From the NCBI GenBank assembly GCA_018646825.1, contig JABGUA010000170.1:1-11896 (forward strand): a stretch of DNA of 11,896 bases. Reading direction: 5' to 3'. The position numbers were made by a program, and so were the translations under genes. The notes beneath the pieces are model-generated. The model saw only the letters and a program-made list of their open reading frames with translations, had not been told where the DNA came from and ran no database searches. Each line of letters starts with the position of its first letter. The first letter of the stretch is position 1. Below are positions 1 to 8,118 of the stretch, piece after piece. This DNA is from Piscirickettsiaceae bacterium. GTDB lineage: Bacteria > Pseudomonadota > Gammaproteobacteria > Nitrosococcales > Methylophagaceae.

Positions 1-1117
1 AGCGTTGCTTTAGAACCTGTGGCATTGCTTGATTCGTTGGCGAGATGGCATCATGTGGACAGGCATCGACGCAGGCATAGCAGCGAATACAATGGTCACT
101 GTTGATGATAAGACTGCTGTAATACAAGCCCGAGGTTTCGCCGGGCCGTACAGGTTCAATGTCGGTAATACCTGTTTGCCGGGAATGATGAAAGGCACTG
201 GTTTCAACAATACAGTCCTCGACTGGTTTGACCAGAAGGCATTCGTCACAGAGTGTACATTTTCGGTTATCAATTACGGGTGCTGGTGAACGGACATCTT
301 CAAATTTGTCATAACGGATAGCTTCTTTTGGGAGTCCGGCGTTTTGTAATATTTCAATACCATGATCAATCATGGCTGGTGGTCCGCAGAAGAGCGCTTT
401 TATGTGTTGAATGTCGAGTTGGTGAGTATCGAGGTAATGGTTTTTTAAGTATTCAGTAACAAAGCCTCTAGGCCCTTGCCATTCACAGTCATCAGGCTCT
501 TCGGATAAAACGGGAATGAAGGTGAAACTGTGATCAGGATGCCACTGTTGTTTGATGGCTTCCATTTCTTCCAGACAATAAAGATCAGCTTGCGTTCTTG
601 CGCCATAAAAAAACAAACAGTCGCGTGCAAGAGATTGATGGTTAGCTTGTTCTATCAGTGCTTTGATGGCACTCATTCCACTTCCGCCTGCGATGCAGAC
701 AATGGTGTCGTGTGAGTTATCAAGGCCAAATTTACCCATTGGGCCACTGACGATGACGTTTTCTCTCGTCCGCTTTTTCTGTTTAAACCAGTTTGAGAGT
801 TCACCGTCTTCAATTAATCGGATAAAGAACGTGACTTGGTTTTTTTTCTCTAAAACGGGCGCTTTGGCGAAGGAATAGGCGCGAGGTCTATCAATGCCAT
901 CGACTTTCAGTGTGCCATATTGGCCTGCTTTGGCATTGAAAGGAATAGCGTTTTTGTCACAGGTAATAGTGACTTCGATTGTGTCGTGGGTGAGGTTGGT
1001 GATTTTAGTGATTTTACCTGATCTGCTATTAACCCGTTTCAGTTGAATAGCGGTAGAAGGTGAGGGTAATAGGGTGTTAAAGGGGTCATTAAAACCACTG
1101 GTTTTGATGGTTGCCAT
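1..1117 (-). CDS. FAD/NAD(P)-binding reductase with C-terminal two-[4Fe-4S] ferredoxin domain (3' end outside window)
   Basis: I translated this frame by hand. It is open from an ATG at 1117 to the left edge (372 codons, no stop). An N-terminal ferredoxin-NADP reductase-like module shows the FAD motif R-A-Y-S (residues 79-82), the pyridine-nucleotide loop AGGSGMSAI (143-151) and the C-terminal CGPPAM motif (244-249). A bacterial ferredoxin domain follows: C287-x2-C290-x2-C293 with a further C302, then a canonical C343-x2-C346-x2-C349-x3-C353-P. The usual fourth Cys of the first motif is Lys297 (VKP instead of VCP). The family passes electrons between NAD(P)H, FAD and iron-sulphur centres in the cytoplasm. 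The ATG lies 2 bp after the molybdoenzyme stop, with an AAGGGA ribosome site inside the upstream gene, so the two are co-transcribed and probably partners. I infer it is the pyridine-nucleotide-linked electron module for that enzyme. Direction of electron flow is unknown. Confidence 0.88.
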   Translation of the reverse strand, partial: MATIKTSGFNDPFNTLLPSPSTAIQLKRVNSRSGKITKITNLTHDTIEVTITCDKNAIPFNAKAGQYGTLKVDGIDRPRAYSFAKAPVLEKKNQVTFFIRLIEDGELSNWFKQKKRTRENVIVSGPMGKFGLDNSHDTIVCIAGGSGMSAIKALIEQANHQSLARDCLFFYGARTQADLYCLEEMEAIKQQWHPDHSFTFIPVLSEEPDDCEWQGPRGFVTEYLKNHYLDTHQLDIQHIKALFCGPPAMIDHGIEILQNAGLPKEAIRYDKFEDVRSPAPVIDNRKCTLCDECLLVKPVEDCIVETSAFHHSRQTGITDIEPVRPGETSGLYYSSLIINSDHCIRCYACVDACPHDAISPTNQAMPQVLKQR

Positions 1118-1119
1118 GA

Positions 1120-3414
1120 TTAAAATATCCCTTGATGTACTTTTTTAGCAGCGGCAATGATTTGGGCATCCGTGGCTTTGATATCTTTGTTTTTTGGATC
1201 GTTACGCCAGCGTTGGATATAGCCTTTCTTGCCACCCCATTGTGCCAGAATGTCTTTTTTGACTTGATCGCTGGCGAGTTCGACTTCGGCTAAGCAGGAA
1301 TAAAAGGTAGGACTATTGCCAAAATCTGTGAGCATTTCGGAGCTAAGCGCATTGATATTGACACCGCCATAAGTATTGCTACCTTTGAATTGTTTCTGGG
1401 TATTACAGACGCCAGAAATCAGTTTTTTGATAATGACAGCATGGGCAAAGGTTTCCCCTCGGTCATTATATACCCGACACAGATCGCCATCAGAGATACC
1501 TCGTTTCTTTGCATCCCTTGGGTTGAGTTCTAGTGTTGGACGAGACATCATCGCTTGTAGTCTTGGGACAGACTGGAAGGAATCACCGATAAAATAATGT
1601 GAAGCACAGCTTAAGACTTGGAGCGGAAACTGTTTCCGTTTGGGATCTTCTTGGCCTTCTATCTCAGGTACATAGCTTGGCAAAGGGTCGATACCTTGTT
1701 TTTTTAAGGCAGCGCTGTAAATTTCAATTTTGCCACTGGGGGTAGGCCAACCCTGGTTTAAAAAATCACGGCGGCTGGTTTCTGTATTGGCTCTGGCCCA
1801 GCCATTGGCTTTTAGTTCCTCGTAATCAATGCCTTCCATTAGCGGGTTGACTGTGTCATCGACGAGGATATCGCGAATAATTTCTTCATCGGTTTGGGTG
1901 AAGGCATTATCGTCTTCTTGGTTATAACCCATTTTGTCCGCTAGTTTTCGAAACATTTCGGAGTTACGGACACTTTCTCCCAGTGGTTCGATCACGGGTT
2001 CATTCATTCCGTAATACCAGTTGCCATAGGTCGCGACCAGATCCATACGCTCAAGTTGGGTATCAGCTGGTAAGACAATGTCTGCATAGTTACAGCTGTC
2101 GGTCCAAAAGGTTTCATGAATGCCGACAAAGAGATCATCACGCATTAACCCCTCGCGTACGCCGTTGGTATTGGGAGCACAATTTGCAGGGTCTGAGTTG
2201 TAGATAAACATGGATTTAATAGGGGGATCGAGTTGTTCGCCGTCGTAGCCTATATTTTCAGAAAGGGCGCGGCCAATTTGTACCATGCTGATTTGACGTT
2301 TTTTCCCACGCTCTCCTAAGTCGGGGCGATGGAGTTTGTTAAGATCATGGCGAAGCCACATTTCTTCTAGGTTGCCAAACCCAGCACCGCCACATTTCTC
2401 ACGCCATGCGCCTGTGATGCAGGGTAGCGTTAAAATAGCACGAGACATTTGGCCAGAGTTTTGATGGCGGTTCAGACCATAATTGGCTCTGATAACCGAC
2501 TTCTTGGTTGAGCCATACTCAAGTGCAAACTTTTCGATATCTTTGGCTTTGACACCGGTGATTTTGGCGACTTTTTCTAGCGAATATTCAGGCAGTTTCT
2601 TGTCGATTAATGCTTTCCAGCCAACGGTTTGTTCTTTTAAAAATTCAATGTCATGCAAATTATTATCGACAATAACTTTCATCATGGCTAAAGCAAGTGC
2701 AGCATCCGTGCCCGGTCGAGGTTGAATATGCCAGTCGGCCATCATCGTGGTGCGTGTTTCGCGCGGGTCAATAACAATTAATCTTGCCCCTCGTTCTTGG
2801 GCTTCGCGAATGAATGGGATAGCGTGGACGCCGGTACTGACTAAATTGGTGCCCCAGAGAATGATAAGGTCGGCTTCTTGGGCGGCTTCATGGATGGACG
2901 TGTTGGCATGTGACATGCCGTAAGTGTGAAGGCCGGCCCACATAGCAGCATAGATACAAATTGATTGTTCTAGTCGCGCAGCCTCCATCTTATTCCAAAA
3001 TCGACTGTCCATGGTCCAGTAGCCCACCATACCCATGGTGCCAGAATAAGAATAAGGTTGAACGGCTTCAGACCCATATTCTTTGATGGTGCTTTTGAAG
3101 TTATCCGTGATGGTATCGAGAGCTTCGTCCCATGAAATCCGTTTAAATTTTGCACCGGGTCCTTTGGGCCCAACACGTTTATGGGGATAGAGGACGCGGT
3201 TGTCGTTATAAACGAAGTCTAAATAGTGATTCACTTTGTTGCAGAGGTGTCCACGGGTAATCGGGTGGGTTGGGTCGCCCTGAATTTGAATGGCTTTGCC
3301 AGTGGCATCGTCTTTAGTGACGAGCATAGAGCAGGAATCAGGACAGTCATGCGGGCAAACAACGTGGTGTACTGAAAAGCCTTCGGCTACCTCAATCTTG
3401 TTACTTACTGCCAT
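1120..3414 (-). CDS. molybdopterin-dependent [4Fe-4S] oxidoreductase, DMSO reductase superfamily
   Basis: The 764-residue protein has the full architecture of the bis-MGD oxidoreductase family. An N-terminal [4Fe-4S] motif is formed by C20-x3-C24-x3-C28 and, in RGHLCNK, C58. The molybdopterin oxidoreductase core follows, with AGLHTYG (160-166), ADLIILWGTN (181-190), VIDPRET (214-220) and RPGTDAALAL (233-242). A C-terminal dinucleotide-binding domain comes last (SCASHYFIGDSF, then LELNPRDAKKRGISDGD). C153 in SICIYAA is the likeliest protein ligand to Mo. No twin-arginine signal precedes the cluster, so I infer a cytoplasmic enzyme. It lacks the extra N-terminal domains of NuoG/FdhF-type fusions. 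The start is an ATG at 3414 with AAGGA very close upstream. It is first in an operon with the ferredoxin-reductase and divergent from the efflux genes. The exact reaction (formate, sulphur/nitrogen oxide, hydroxylation or hydration chemistry) cannot be read from the sequence. Confidence 0.93.
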   Translation of the reverse strand: MAVSNKIEVAEGFSVHHVVCPHDCPDSCSMLVTKDDATGKAIQIQGDPTHPITRGHLCNKVNHYLDFVYNDNRVLYPHKRVGPKGPGAKFKRISWDEALDTITDNFKSTIKEYGSEAVQPYSYSGTMGMVGYWTMDSRFWNKMEAARLEQSICIYAAMWAGLHTYGMSHANTSIHEAAQEADLIILWGTNLVSTGVHAIPFIREAQERGARLIVIDPRETRTTMMADWHIQPRPGTDAALALAMMKVIVDNNLHDIEFLKEQTVGWKALIDKKLPEYSLEKVAKITGVKAKDIEKFALEYGSTKKSVIRANYGLNRHQNSGQMSRAILTLPCITGAWREKCGGAGFGNLEEMWLRHDLNKLHRPDLGERGKKRQISMVQIGRALSENIGYDGEQLDPPIKSMFIYNSDPANCAPNTNGVREGLMRDDLFVGIHETFWTDSCNYADIVLPADTQLERMDLVATYGNWYYGMNEPVIEPLGESVRNSEMFRKLADKMGYNQEDDNAFTQTDEEIIRDILVDDTVNPLMEGIDYEELKANGWARANTETSRRDFLNQGWPTPSGKIEIYSAALKKQGIDPLPSYVPEIEGQEDPKRKQFPLQVLSCASHYFIGDSFQSVPRLQAMMSRPTLELNPRDAKKRGISDGDLCRVYNDRGETFAHAVIIKKLISGVCNTQKQFKGSNTYGGVNINALSSEMLTDFGNSPTFYSCLAEVELASDQVKKDILAQWGGKKGYIQRWRNDPKNKDIKATDAQIIAAAKKVHQGIF

Positions 3415-3726
3415 GTTTCCTTATTCCCCTGCTGTGTTGCACACGGGCAGATAAGCAATGAAGACTTATCAACGGGTGGGCAATCCGTTTAACAATAAAA
3501 TAATAGTATGGTGGGTCTATTCTTACAGTATTTTGCTTTGGATTCAATCCATATATGAGAACGATTCTGCGCATCATAAGTTTGAAACAATCGGCACTTA
3601 ATCTGTCGTTTAAATAGTGAACCTGAGAGTCTAATAGACACAAGCCAGTATGAGTCAGGTTTTATATCATTTGATCTGGGTTTGGATTACCCAAGATATC
3701 TATCGTGTGATGTTATTCATTTTTTA

Positions 3727-3756
3727 TTGACGATATAATTTATCAGTGATTTTTAT
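3727..3756 (+). promoter_or_regulatory. candidate sigma-70 promoter of the efflux operon
   Basis: TTGACG (3727-3732) matches the -35 consensus at five of six positions and is followed after 18 bp by TTTTAT (3751-3756). A perfect TATAAT at 3734-3739 overlaps the spacer and is an alternative -10, but its upstream -35 position is poor. Either choice starts transcription upstream of the ATG at 3791, with a leader of about 30-45 nt. Confidence 0.4.
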
Positions 3757-3780
3757 TCTGAAGTCACGCCTTTTAAATCT

Positions 3781-3784
3781 AGGA
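3781..3784 (+). promoter_or_regulatory. ribosome binding site that decides the adaptor start
   Basis: AGGA lies 6 nt before the ATG at 3791, while the in-frame GTG at 3746 has no such site and coincides with where transcription would start from the TATAAT at 3734-3739. Starting at 3791 also puts a normal basic N-terminus directly before the signal-peptide hydrophobic core. Confidence 0.65.
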
Positions 3785-3790
3785 TGGATA

Positions 3791-4945
3791 ATGACAACGG
3801 GATTTTTCTCTTTCAAAGTGACCTTTATTAGCGTGTTGCTGATGGCAGCTGCTGGATTTTTAGTCATGTCAAATTCAGAGGTACAAGCCGCTGATTCTGC
3901 ATCGGCAATGCCACCGCCACCGGAAGTTGATGTGATGGTAGTGACGCCAACGACGTTGCGTATGTGGTCTACTTTTTCTGGCAAATTGGCAGCAGTAGAC
4001 TCTGTTGAAATCAAGCCTTTAGTGGGTGGCAGAATTGAAGAAGTGTTTTTTCAGGACGGTGAATTAGTGGATGCTGGTGCACCCCTGTTTTTGATTGACC
4101 CAAGACCTTATGCCGCGACAGCTAAACGGTTTGAGGCACAGCTGCTGTCGGCAAAATCTCGTAATAAATTAGCTGAACAAGAATTGGAAAGAACAAGAGG
4201 TCTTGTTTCTAAGAAATTGATTTCTCTAAGTTTATTTGATCAATCTAAAGCAGAGTATGAGGTCACTCTAGCCGCTATTTCAGAAGCGAAAAATGCGTTA
4301 GAGGAAGCAAGAATAGATTTAGATTACGCTACTATACGTGCGCCTTTTGAGGGGCGTATCAGTCGTGCTGAACTGACAGTGGGTAATGTTGTAGAGGTTA
4401 ATACTGGCGCGCCGGTGTTAGCGACCTTGGTGTCTCAACAACAAGTTTATGCTGAATTCAATGTCGATGAACAGCGTTATATCCAAGTGGCACGTTCTGA
4501 GATTGATTTGAAAAAAATGCCTGTTACCCTACGCTTGGCTGGAGATGATCAAGTGGTTTATCAAGGTCACCTACATTCGTTCGATAACCAATTGGATAGT
4601 TCGACAGGAACGATTAGAGCGCGGGCCTTATTTGAGAATACGGATGGGGTGCTCAGGCCGGGAATGTATGCCAATATCGCATTGGGATCAGCAGAGGAAT
4701 TGTCAGCGTTAATGATTCCACAGTCAGCCGTGGGTACAAACCAATCTAGAAAATTTGTGTTAATAGTCGGTGATGATCAGCTGGTGGCATACAGAGAAGT
4801 CGTATTAGGTCAGCAGTCAAAAGCCATGCGTGAAGTAGTCAGTGGACTTGTATCTGGAGAACGGATAATTACTAACGGCATAGCTAAAGTGCGTCCAGGT
4901 ATGCCTGTGACGGTCAACTTGGTTTCAGCTAGTGCGACAGATTAA
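3791..4945 (+). CDS. RND efflux periplasmic adaptor (membrane fusion protein)
   Basis: The 384-residue protein is a typical HlyD/AcrA-type adaptor that links an inner-membrane RND pump to an outer-membrane channel. From this start, residues 1-33 form a signal peptide with core FISVLLMAAAGFLVM and a probable cleavage after VQA. A proline stretch (PPPP, about 41-44) follows. Next comes the lipoyl/barrel-sandwich half IKPLVGGRIEEVFFQDGELV, an alpha-helical hairpin rich in Glu/Lys/Ala, and the second lipoyl half with IRAPFEGRISRA. The beta-barrel region contains GTIRARALFEN and LRPGMYANI, and the membrane-proximal domain ends near RPGMPVTVNL. There is no lipobox cysteine, so unlike AcrA or MexE it is probably a non-lipidated periplasmic protein. 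The transporter gene begins 29 bp downstream, so the two form an operon. MexE-like is the nearest family impression, but substrates cannot be inferred. Confidence 0.94.
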   Translation: MTTGFFSFKVTFISVLLMAAAGFLVMSNSEVQAADSASAMPPPPEVDVMVVTPTTLRMWSTFSGKLAAVDSVEIKPLVGGRIEEVFFQDGELVDAGAPLFLIDPRPYAATAKRFEAQLLSAKSRNKLAEQELERTRGLVSKKLISLSLFDQSKAEYEVTLAAISEAKNALEEARIDLDYATIRAPFEGRISRAELTVGNVVEVNTGAPVLATLVSQQQVYAEFNVDEQRYIQVARSEIDLKKMPVTLRLAGDDQVVYQGHLHSFDNQLDSSTGTIRARALFENTDGVLRPGMYANIALGSAEELSALMIPQSAVGTNQSRKFVLIVGDDQLVAYREVVLGQQSKAMREVVSGLVSGERIITNGIAKVRPGMPVTVNLVSASATD

Positions 4946-4974
4946 GTACTGCGTATTTTCACGTTAGGAAAAAA

Positions 4975-7900
4975 ATGAATATCTCCAAGTTTTTTGTTGA
5001 TCGTCCCATCTTTGCAGCCGTACTGTCGTTGCTGATATTTATTGCCGGATTATTGGCGATGTTTCAGTTGCCTGTGTCGGAATACCCCAATGTTGCACCG
5101 CCTTCTGTTGTTGTCACGGCTTCTTTCCCTGGTGCGAACCCAAAAGTGACGGCAGAAACAGTTGCTCGGCCGTTGGAAGAGCAAATCAATGGCGTTGAAA
5201 ACATGCTGTATATGTCATCTCAAGCGACATCAGATGGCCGAATGACATTGACAGTCACGTTTAAAATTGGGACTGACCCAGATTTAGCCCAACAAATGGT
5301 GCAGAACAGGGTGTCACAGGCTTTACCACGCTTACCTGACGTATCACACCAAATTGGTGTGACAGTGGTTAAAAGCTCACCTGATTTGACGATGGTGGTG
5401 CATCTTCTTTCGCCTGATAATAGTTATGATGAACTGTATTTGCGTAACTATGCCTTGATTCACGTTAAAGATCAGTTGGCTAAAGTGCGTGGTGTCGGTT
5501 CTGTACAGCTCTTTGGTTCAGGTGATTATGCAATGCGAATTTGGTTGAACCCAAGCAAGATTGCAGAGCAAGGCCTGACAGCTAATGACGTGGTCGCAGC
5601 CATTCAAGAACAAAATGTACAAGTGGCGGCTGGCATTATAGGTGGGCCACCAACAAGTGATAGTGTGCAATTACAGCTGCAAGTAAATGCAAAAGGCCGG
5701 CTGACCTCTGTTTCAGAATTCGAACAAATTATTATTCGGGCTGGGACCGATGGTCAAATAACACGTCTTAAGGATGTGGCACGGATAGAACTAGCGGCCG
5801 CTGATCATGGTTTAAACTCGATGCTAGACAATCAGCCTGCTGTCGCTGTGCCGCTCTTCCAAGCACCGGGTGCGAACGCGATTGAAATTTCAAATGATGT
5901 TCGGGCTGTCATGGCGAAACTGAAGGAAAGTTTCCCTGTCGGTGTTGATTATCAAGTGGTTTATGACCCAACAATATTCGTAAAGGAATCGATTAAAGCC
6001 GTTATCATCACCTTGCTGGAGGCCTTGGCTTTGGTGGTGTTGGTTGTTGTGTTGTTTTTACAAACATGGCGTGCATCGATTATCCCATTATTAGCCGTGC
6101 CAGTATCGATTATCGGCACGTTTTCATTGATGTATTTGTTTGGCTTTTCGATTAATACCCTGTCGTTATTTGGTTTGGTGTTGGCGATCGGGATCGTGGT
6201 GGATGATGCCATTGTCGTGGTGGAAAATGTTGAGCGGAATATCGAGCGTGGTTTAACGCCGTTGGATGCCGCTTATCAAGCGATGACTGAAGTGAGTGGG
6301 CCTATTATTGCCATTTCTTTGACGCTGGTCGCGGTGTTTGTTCCGATTGCTTTTGTTAGTGGTTTAACAGGCCAGTTTTACCAACAATTTGCATTAACGA
6401 TTGCGATTTCGACGGTCATTTCGGCGTTTAACTCTTTGACGTTAAGTCCTGCATTGGCAGCTTTATTGTTAAAGCCACATGATGCACCGAAGGATCGCTT
6501 AACTCGCATTATCGATTTCTTGTTTGGTGGTGTATTTAAAGTCTTTAATCGATTCTTCGATCGCAGTTCGCGGGGCTATTCCAATTCAGTCGGTGGCTTA
6601 TTGCAACATAAGTCCTTGTCGTTTGTTATTTACTTGGCATTGATAGCGGTGACGATTGTTGGCTTTAATTCGATTCCTAAAGGGTTCGTGCCACCACAAG
6701 ATAAGCAATACTTGACTAGTTTTGCCCAGTTACCTGATGGGGCAACCTTAAAGCGAACAGAGCAGGTCATTACCCAAATGGGCGAAATGGCGTTGGCCGA
6801 GCCCGGTGTTGAAAGTGCGGTGCAATTTCCCGGTTTGTCAGTGAATGGCTTTACCAATAGTGCCAGTGCAGGGATTGTGTTTGTGACCTTAGATCCTTTT
6901 TCTGAAAGAGAAAGCGATGATCTATCAGCCGCTGCTATTGCCCATAAACTACAGATGAAATATGGCGGCATTAAGGAAGCTTTTGTGGCTATTTTCCCCC
7001 CACCACCCGTGAGTGGTTTGGGGACAACAGGTGGGTTTAAATTACAGATTGAAGACCGGGGTGCATTGGGTTATGAGAAGCTGGCAGAAGTGGTTGATAG
7101 CGTGCAACAACAAGCTTGGCAGAATCCGGCTTTAACGAGTGTTTACTCGAATTATAAGATCAATGTACCCCAACTTTATGCCGATTTAGATCGGACTAAG
7201 GCAAAACAGTTAGGGCTGAATGTTAAAGAGATCTTTGACACGATGCAGATTTATTTAGGGTCACTTTATATCAATGATTTCAATCAGTTTGGCCGGACTT
7301 ATCGTGTGATCGCTCAGGCTGACCAAGCGTATCGTTCTGACCCAAAAGATGTCACTAACTTGAAAGTGAGAAACAGTAATGGAGACATGGTGCCGCTGGG
7401 AAGTGTCATTGCCATGTCGGAGAGTTATGGGCCAGAAAGTGCAGCCCATTATAATGGCTATTTATCGGCTGATATTAATGGTGACACGGCACCGGGCTAT
7501 GCCAGTGAAGATGCGCAAGAAGCGATAAAAATGATTCTAGAACAAACTTTACCCAATGGGTTTGAATACGAATGGACTGACCTGACATATCAACAAATTT
7601 TAAGTGGCAATACCGCGTTTTATATTTTCCCACTTTGTCTATTATTGGTCTTTCTGGTATTGGCCGCACAATATGAAAGTTTGGCTTTGCCACTCGTCGT
7701 CATTGCCATTGTTCCCTTGTCTATTTTAGCGGCGGTGACAGGAATCTGGTTAACGGATGGTGATAATAATATCTTCACCCAAATCAGCCTATTTGTGTTG
7801 GCAGGCTTGGCAAGTAAGAATGCGATCTTGATCGTCGAGTTTGCCAGAGAGCTTGAAATACAGGGGATGGAAACAGTTAAAGCAGCCATTCAGGCGAGTC

Positions 7901-8118
7901 ATATGCGGTTAAGGCCGATTTTGATGACCTCTTTTGCCTTCATTATGGGCGTGGTCCCAATGGTGCTATCAACCGGTGCAGGTTCTGAGATGCGTAATGA
8001 TATAGGTATCGCCGTATTTTCAGGGATGTTGGGTGTGACGTTCTTTGGTTTATTCTTTACGCCAATTTTTTATGTCATTATGCGGAAGATTGAAGGTAGG
8101 CCTTATAAGCCAAGTTGA
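4975..8118 (+). CDS. HAE1-family RND multidrug efflux transporter, inner membrane subunit
   Basis: At 1047 residues it has the standard AcrB/MexF length and plan: one N-terminal membrane helix (about 9-31), a periplasmic porter loop, helices 2-6 (about 336-500), TM7 (about 549-566), a second loop, and helices 8-12 (about 882-1040). It starts MNISKFFVDRPIFA, the family N-terminus. Proton-relay residues are present: D410-D411 in VVDDAIVVVENV (TM4) and K948 in GLASKNAILIVEF (TM10). The GFVPPQDKQYL motif after TM7 and PVSEYPNVAPPSV after TM1 are also diagnostic. The family exports drugs, dyes, solvents or detergents by proton antiport as a trimer with the adaptor encoded just upstream. A strong AGGA lies 6 nt before the ATG. 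No TolC/OprM-type gene follows, so an outer-membrane channel must be encoded elsewhere. It is closer in feel to MexF/OqxB than to AcrB, which is an impression only. Confidence 0.97.
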   Translation: MNISKFFVDRPIFAAVLSLLIFIAGLLAMFQLPVSEYPNVAPPSVVVTASFPGANPKVTAETVARPLEEQINGVENMLYMSSQATSDGRMTLTVTFKIGTDPDLAQQMVQNRVSQALPRLPDVSHQIGVTVVKSSPDLTMVVHLLSPDNSYDELYLRNYALIHVKDQLAKVRGVGSVQLFGSGDYAMRIWLNPSKIAEQGLTANDVVAAIQEQNVQVAAGIIGGPPTSDSVQLQLQVNAKGRLTSVSEFEQIIIRAGTDGQITRLKDVARIELAAADHGLNSMLDNQPAVAVPLFQAPGANAIEISNDVRAVMAKLKESFPVGVDYQVVYDPTIFVKESIKAVIITLLEALALVVLVVVLFLQTWRASIIPLLAVPVSIIGTFSLMYLFGFSINTLSLFGLVLAIGIVVDDAIVVVENVERNIERGLTPLDAAYQAMTEVSGPIIAISLTLVAVFVPIAFVSGLTGQFYQQFALTIAISTVISAFNSLTLSPALAALLLKPHDAPKDRLTRIIDFLFGGVFKVFNRFFDRSSRGYSNSVGGLLQHKSLSFVIYLALIAVTIVGFNSIPKGFVPPQDKQYLTSFAQLPDGATLKRTEQVITQMGEMALAEPGVESAVQFPGLSVNGFTNSASAGIVFVTLDPFSERESDDLSAAAIAHKLQMKYGGIKEAFVAIFPPPPVSGLGTTGGFKLQIEDRGALGYEKLAEVVDSVQQQAWQNPALTSVYSNYKINVPQLYADLDRTKAKQLGLNVKEIFDTMQIYLGSLYINDFNQFGRTYRVIAQADQAYRSDPKDVTNLKVRNSNGDMVPLGSVIAMSESYGPESAAHYNGYLSADINGDTAPGYASEDAQEAIKMILEQTLPNGFEYEWTDLTYQQILSGNTAFYIFPLCLLLVFLVLAAQYESLALPLVVIAIVPLSILAAVTGIWLTDGDNNIFTQISLFVLAGLASKNAILIVEFARELEIQGMETVKAAIQASHMRLRPILMTSFAFIMGVVPMVLSTGAGSEMRNDIGIAVFSGMLGVTFFGLFFTPIFYVIMRKIEGRPYKPS

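Larger units (their letters stand above)
3415..3790. promoter_or_regulatory. divergent intergenic regulatory region between molybdoenzyme and efflux operons
   Basis: This 376-bp gap must carry the promoters for both divergent operons. It is AT-rich and contains several short perfect inverted repeats: TGGATTCAATCCA at 3539-3551, GTCTAATAGAC at 3629-3639, AACCTGA/TCAGGTT arms at 3620-3626 and 3655-3661, and TGGGT/ACCCA arms at 3677-3681 and 3689-3693. A near-palindrome TGAGAACGATTCTGC (3556-3570) resembles a Fur-type half-site pair. No regulator gene lies beside the region. I found no convincing protein-coding gene in it, and no single clear promoter for the molybdoenzyme operon. Confidence 0.5.

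Noticed and set aside
10..289. Short overlapping open frames on both strands near the left edge
   Set aside because: They are out-of-frame shadows of the ferredoxin-domain part of the reductase, whose frame has clear cysteine motifs.
3401..3643. An 80-codon minus-strand open frame overlapping the start of the molybdoenzyme gene
   Set aside because: It overlaps the ATG and ribosome site of a certain gene, has no recognisable domain or credible ribosome site, and lies in an AT-rich regulatory stretch where short frames arise by chance.
3653..3665. A 13-base match (AGTCAGGTTTTAT) between 3653-3665 and 9243-9255
   Set aside because: About one match of this length is expected by chance in 12 kb, and the second copy lies inside a coding remnant where its sequence encodes VRFYV.
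3746..3790. GTG at 3746 as the adaptor start
   Set aside because: It adds 15 residues ahead of the signal peptide, has no ribosome site, and coincides with the likely transcription start; the ATG at 3791 has AGGA at proper spacing.
7475..7889. Minus-strand frames within the transporter gene
   Set aside because: They are antisense shadows of a well-conserved RND coding region with no motifs or ribosome sites of their own.
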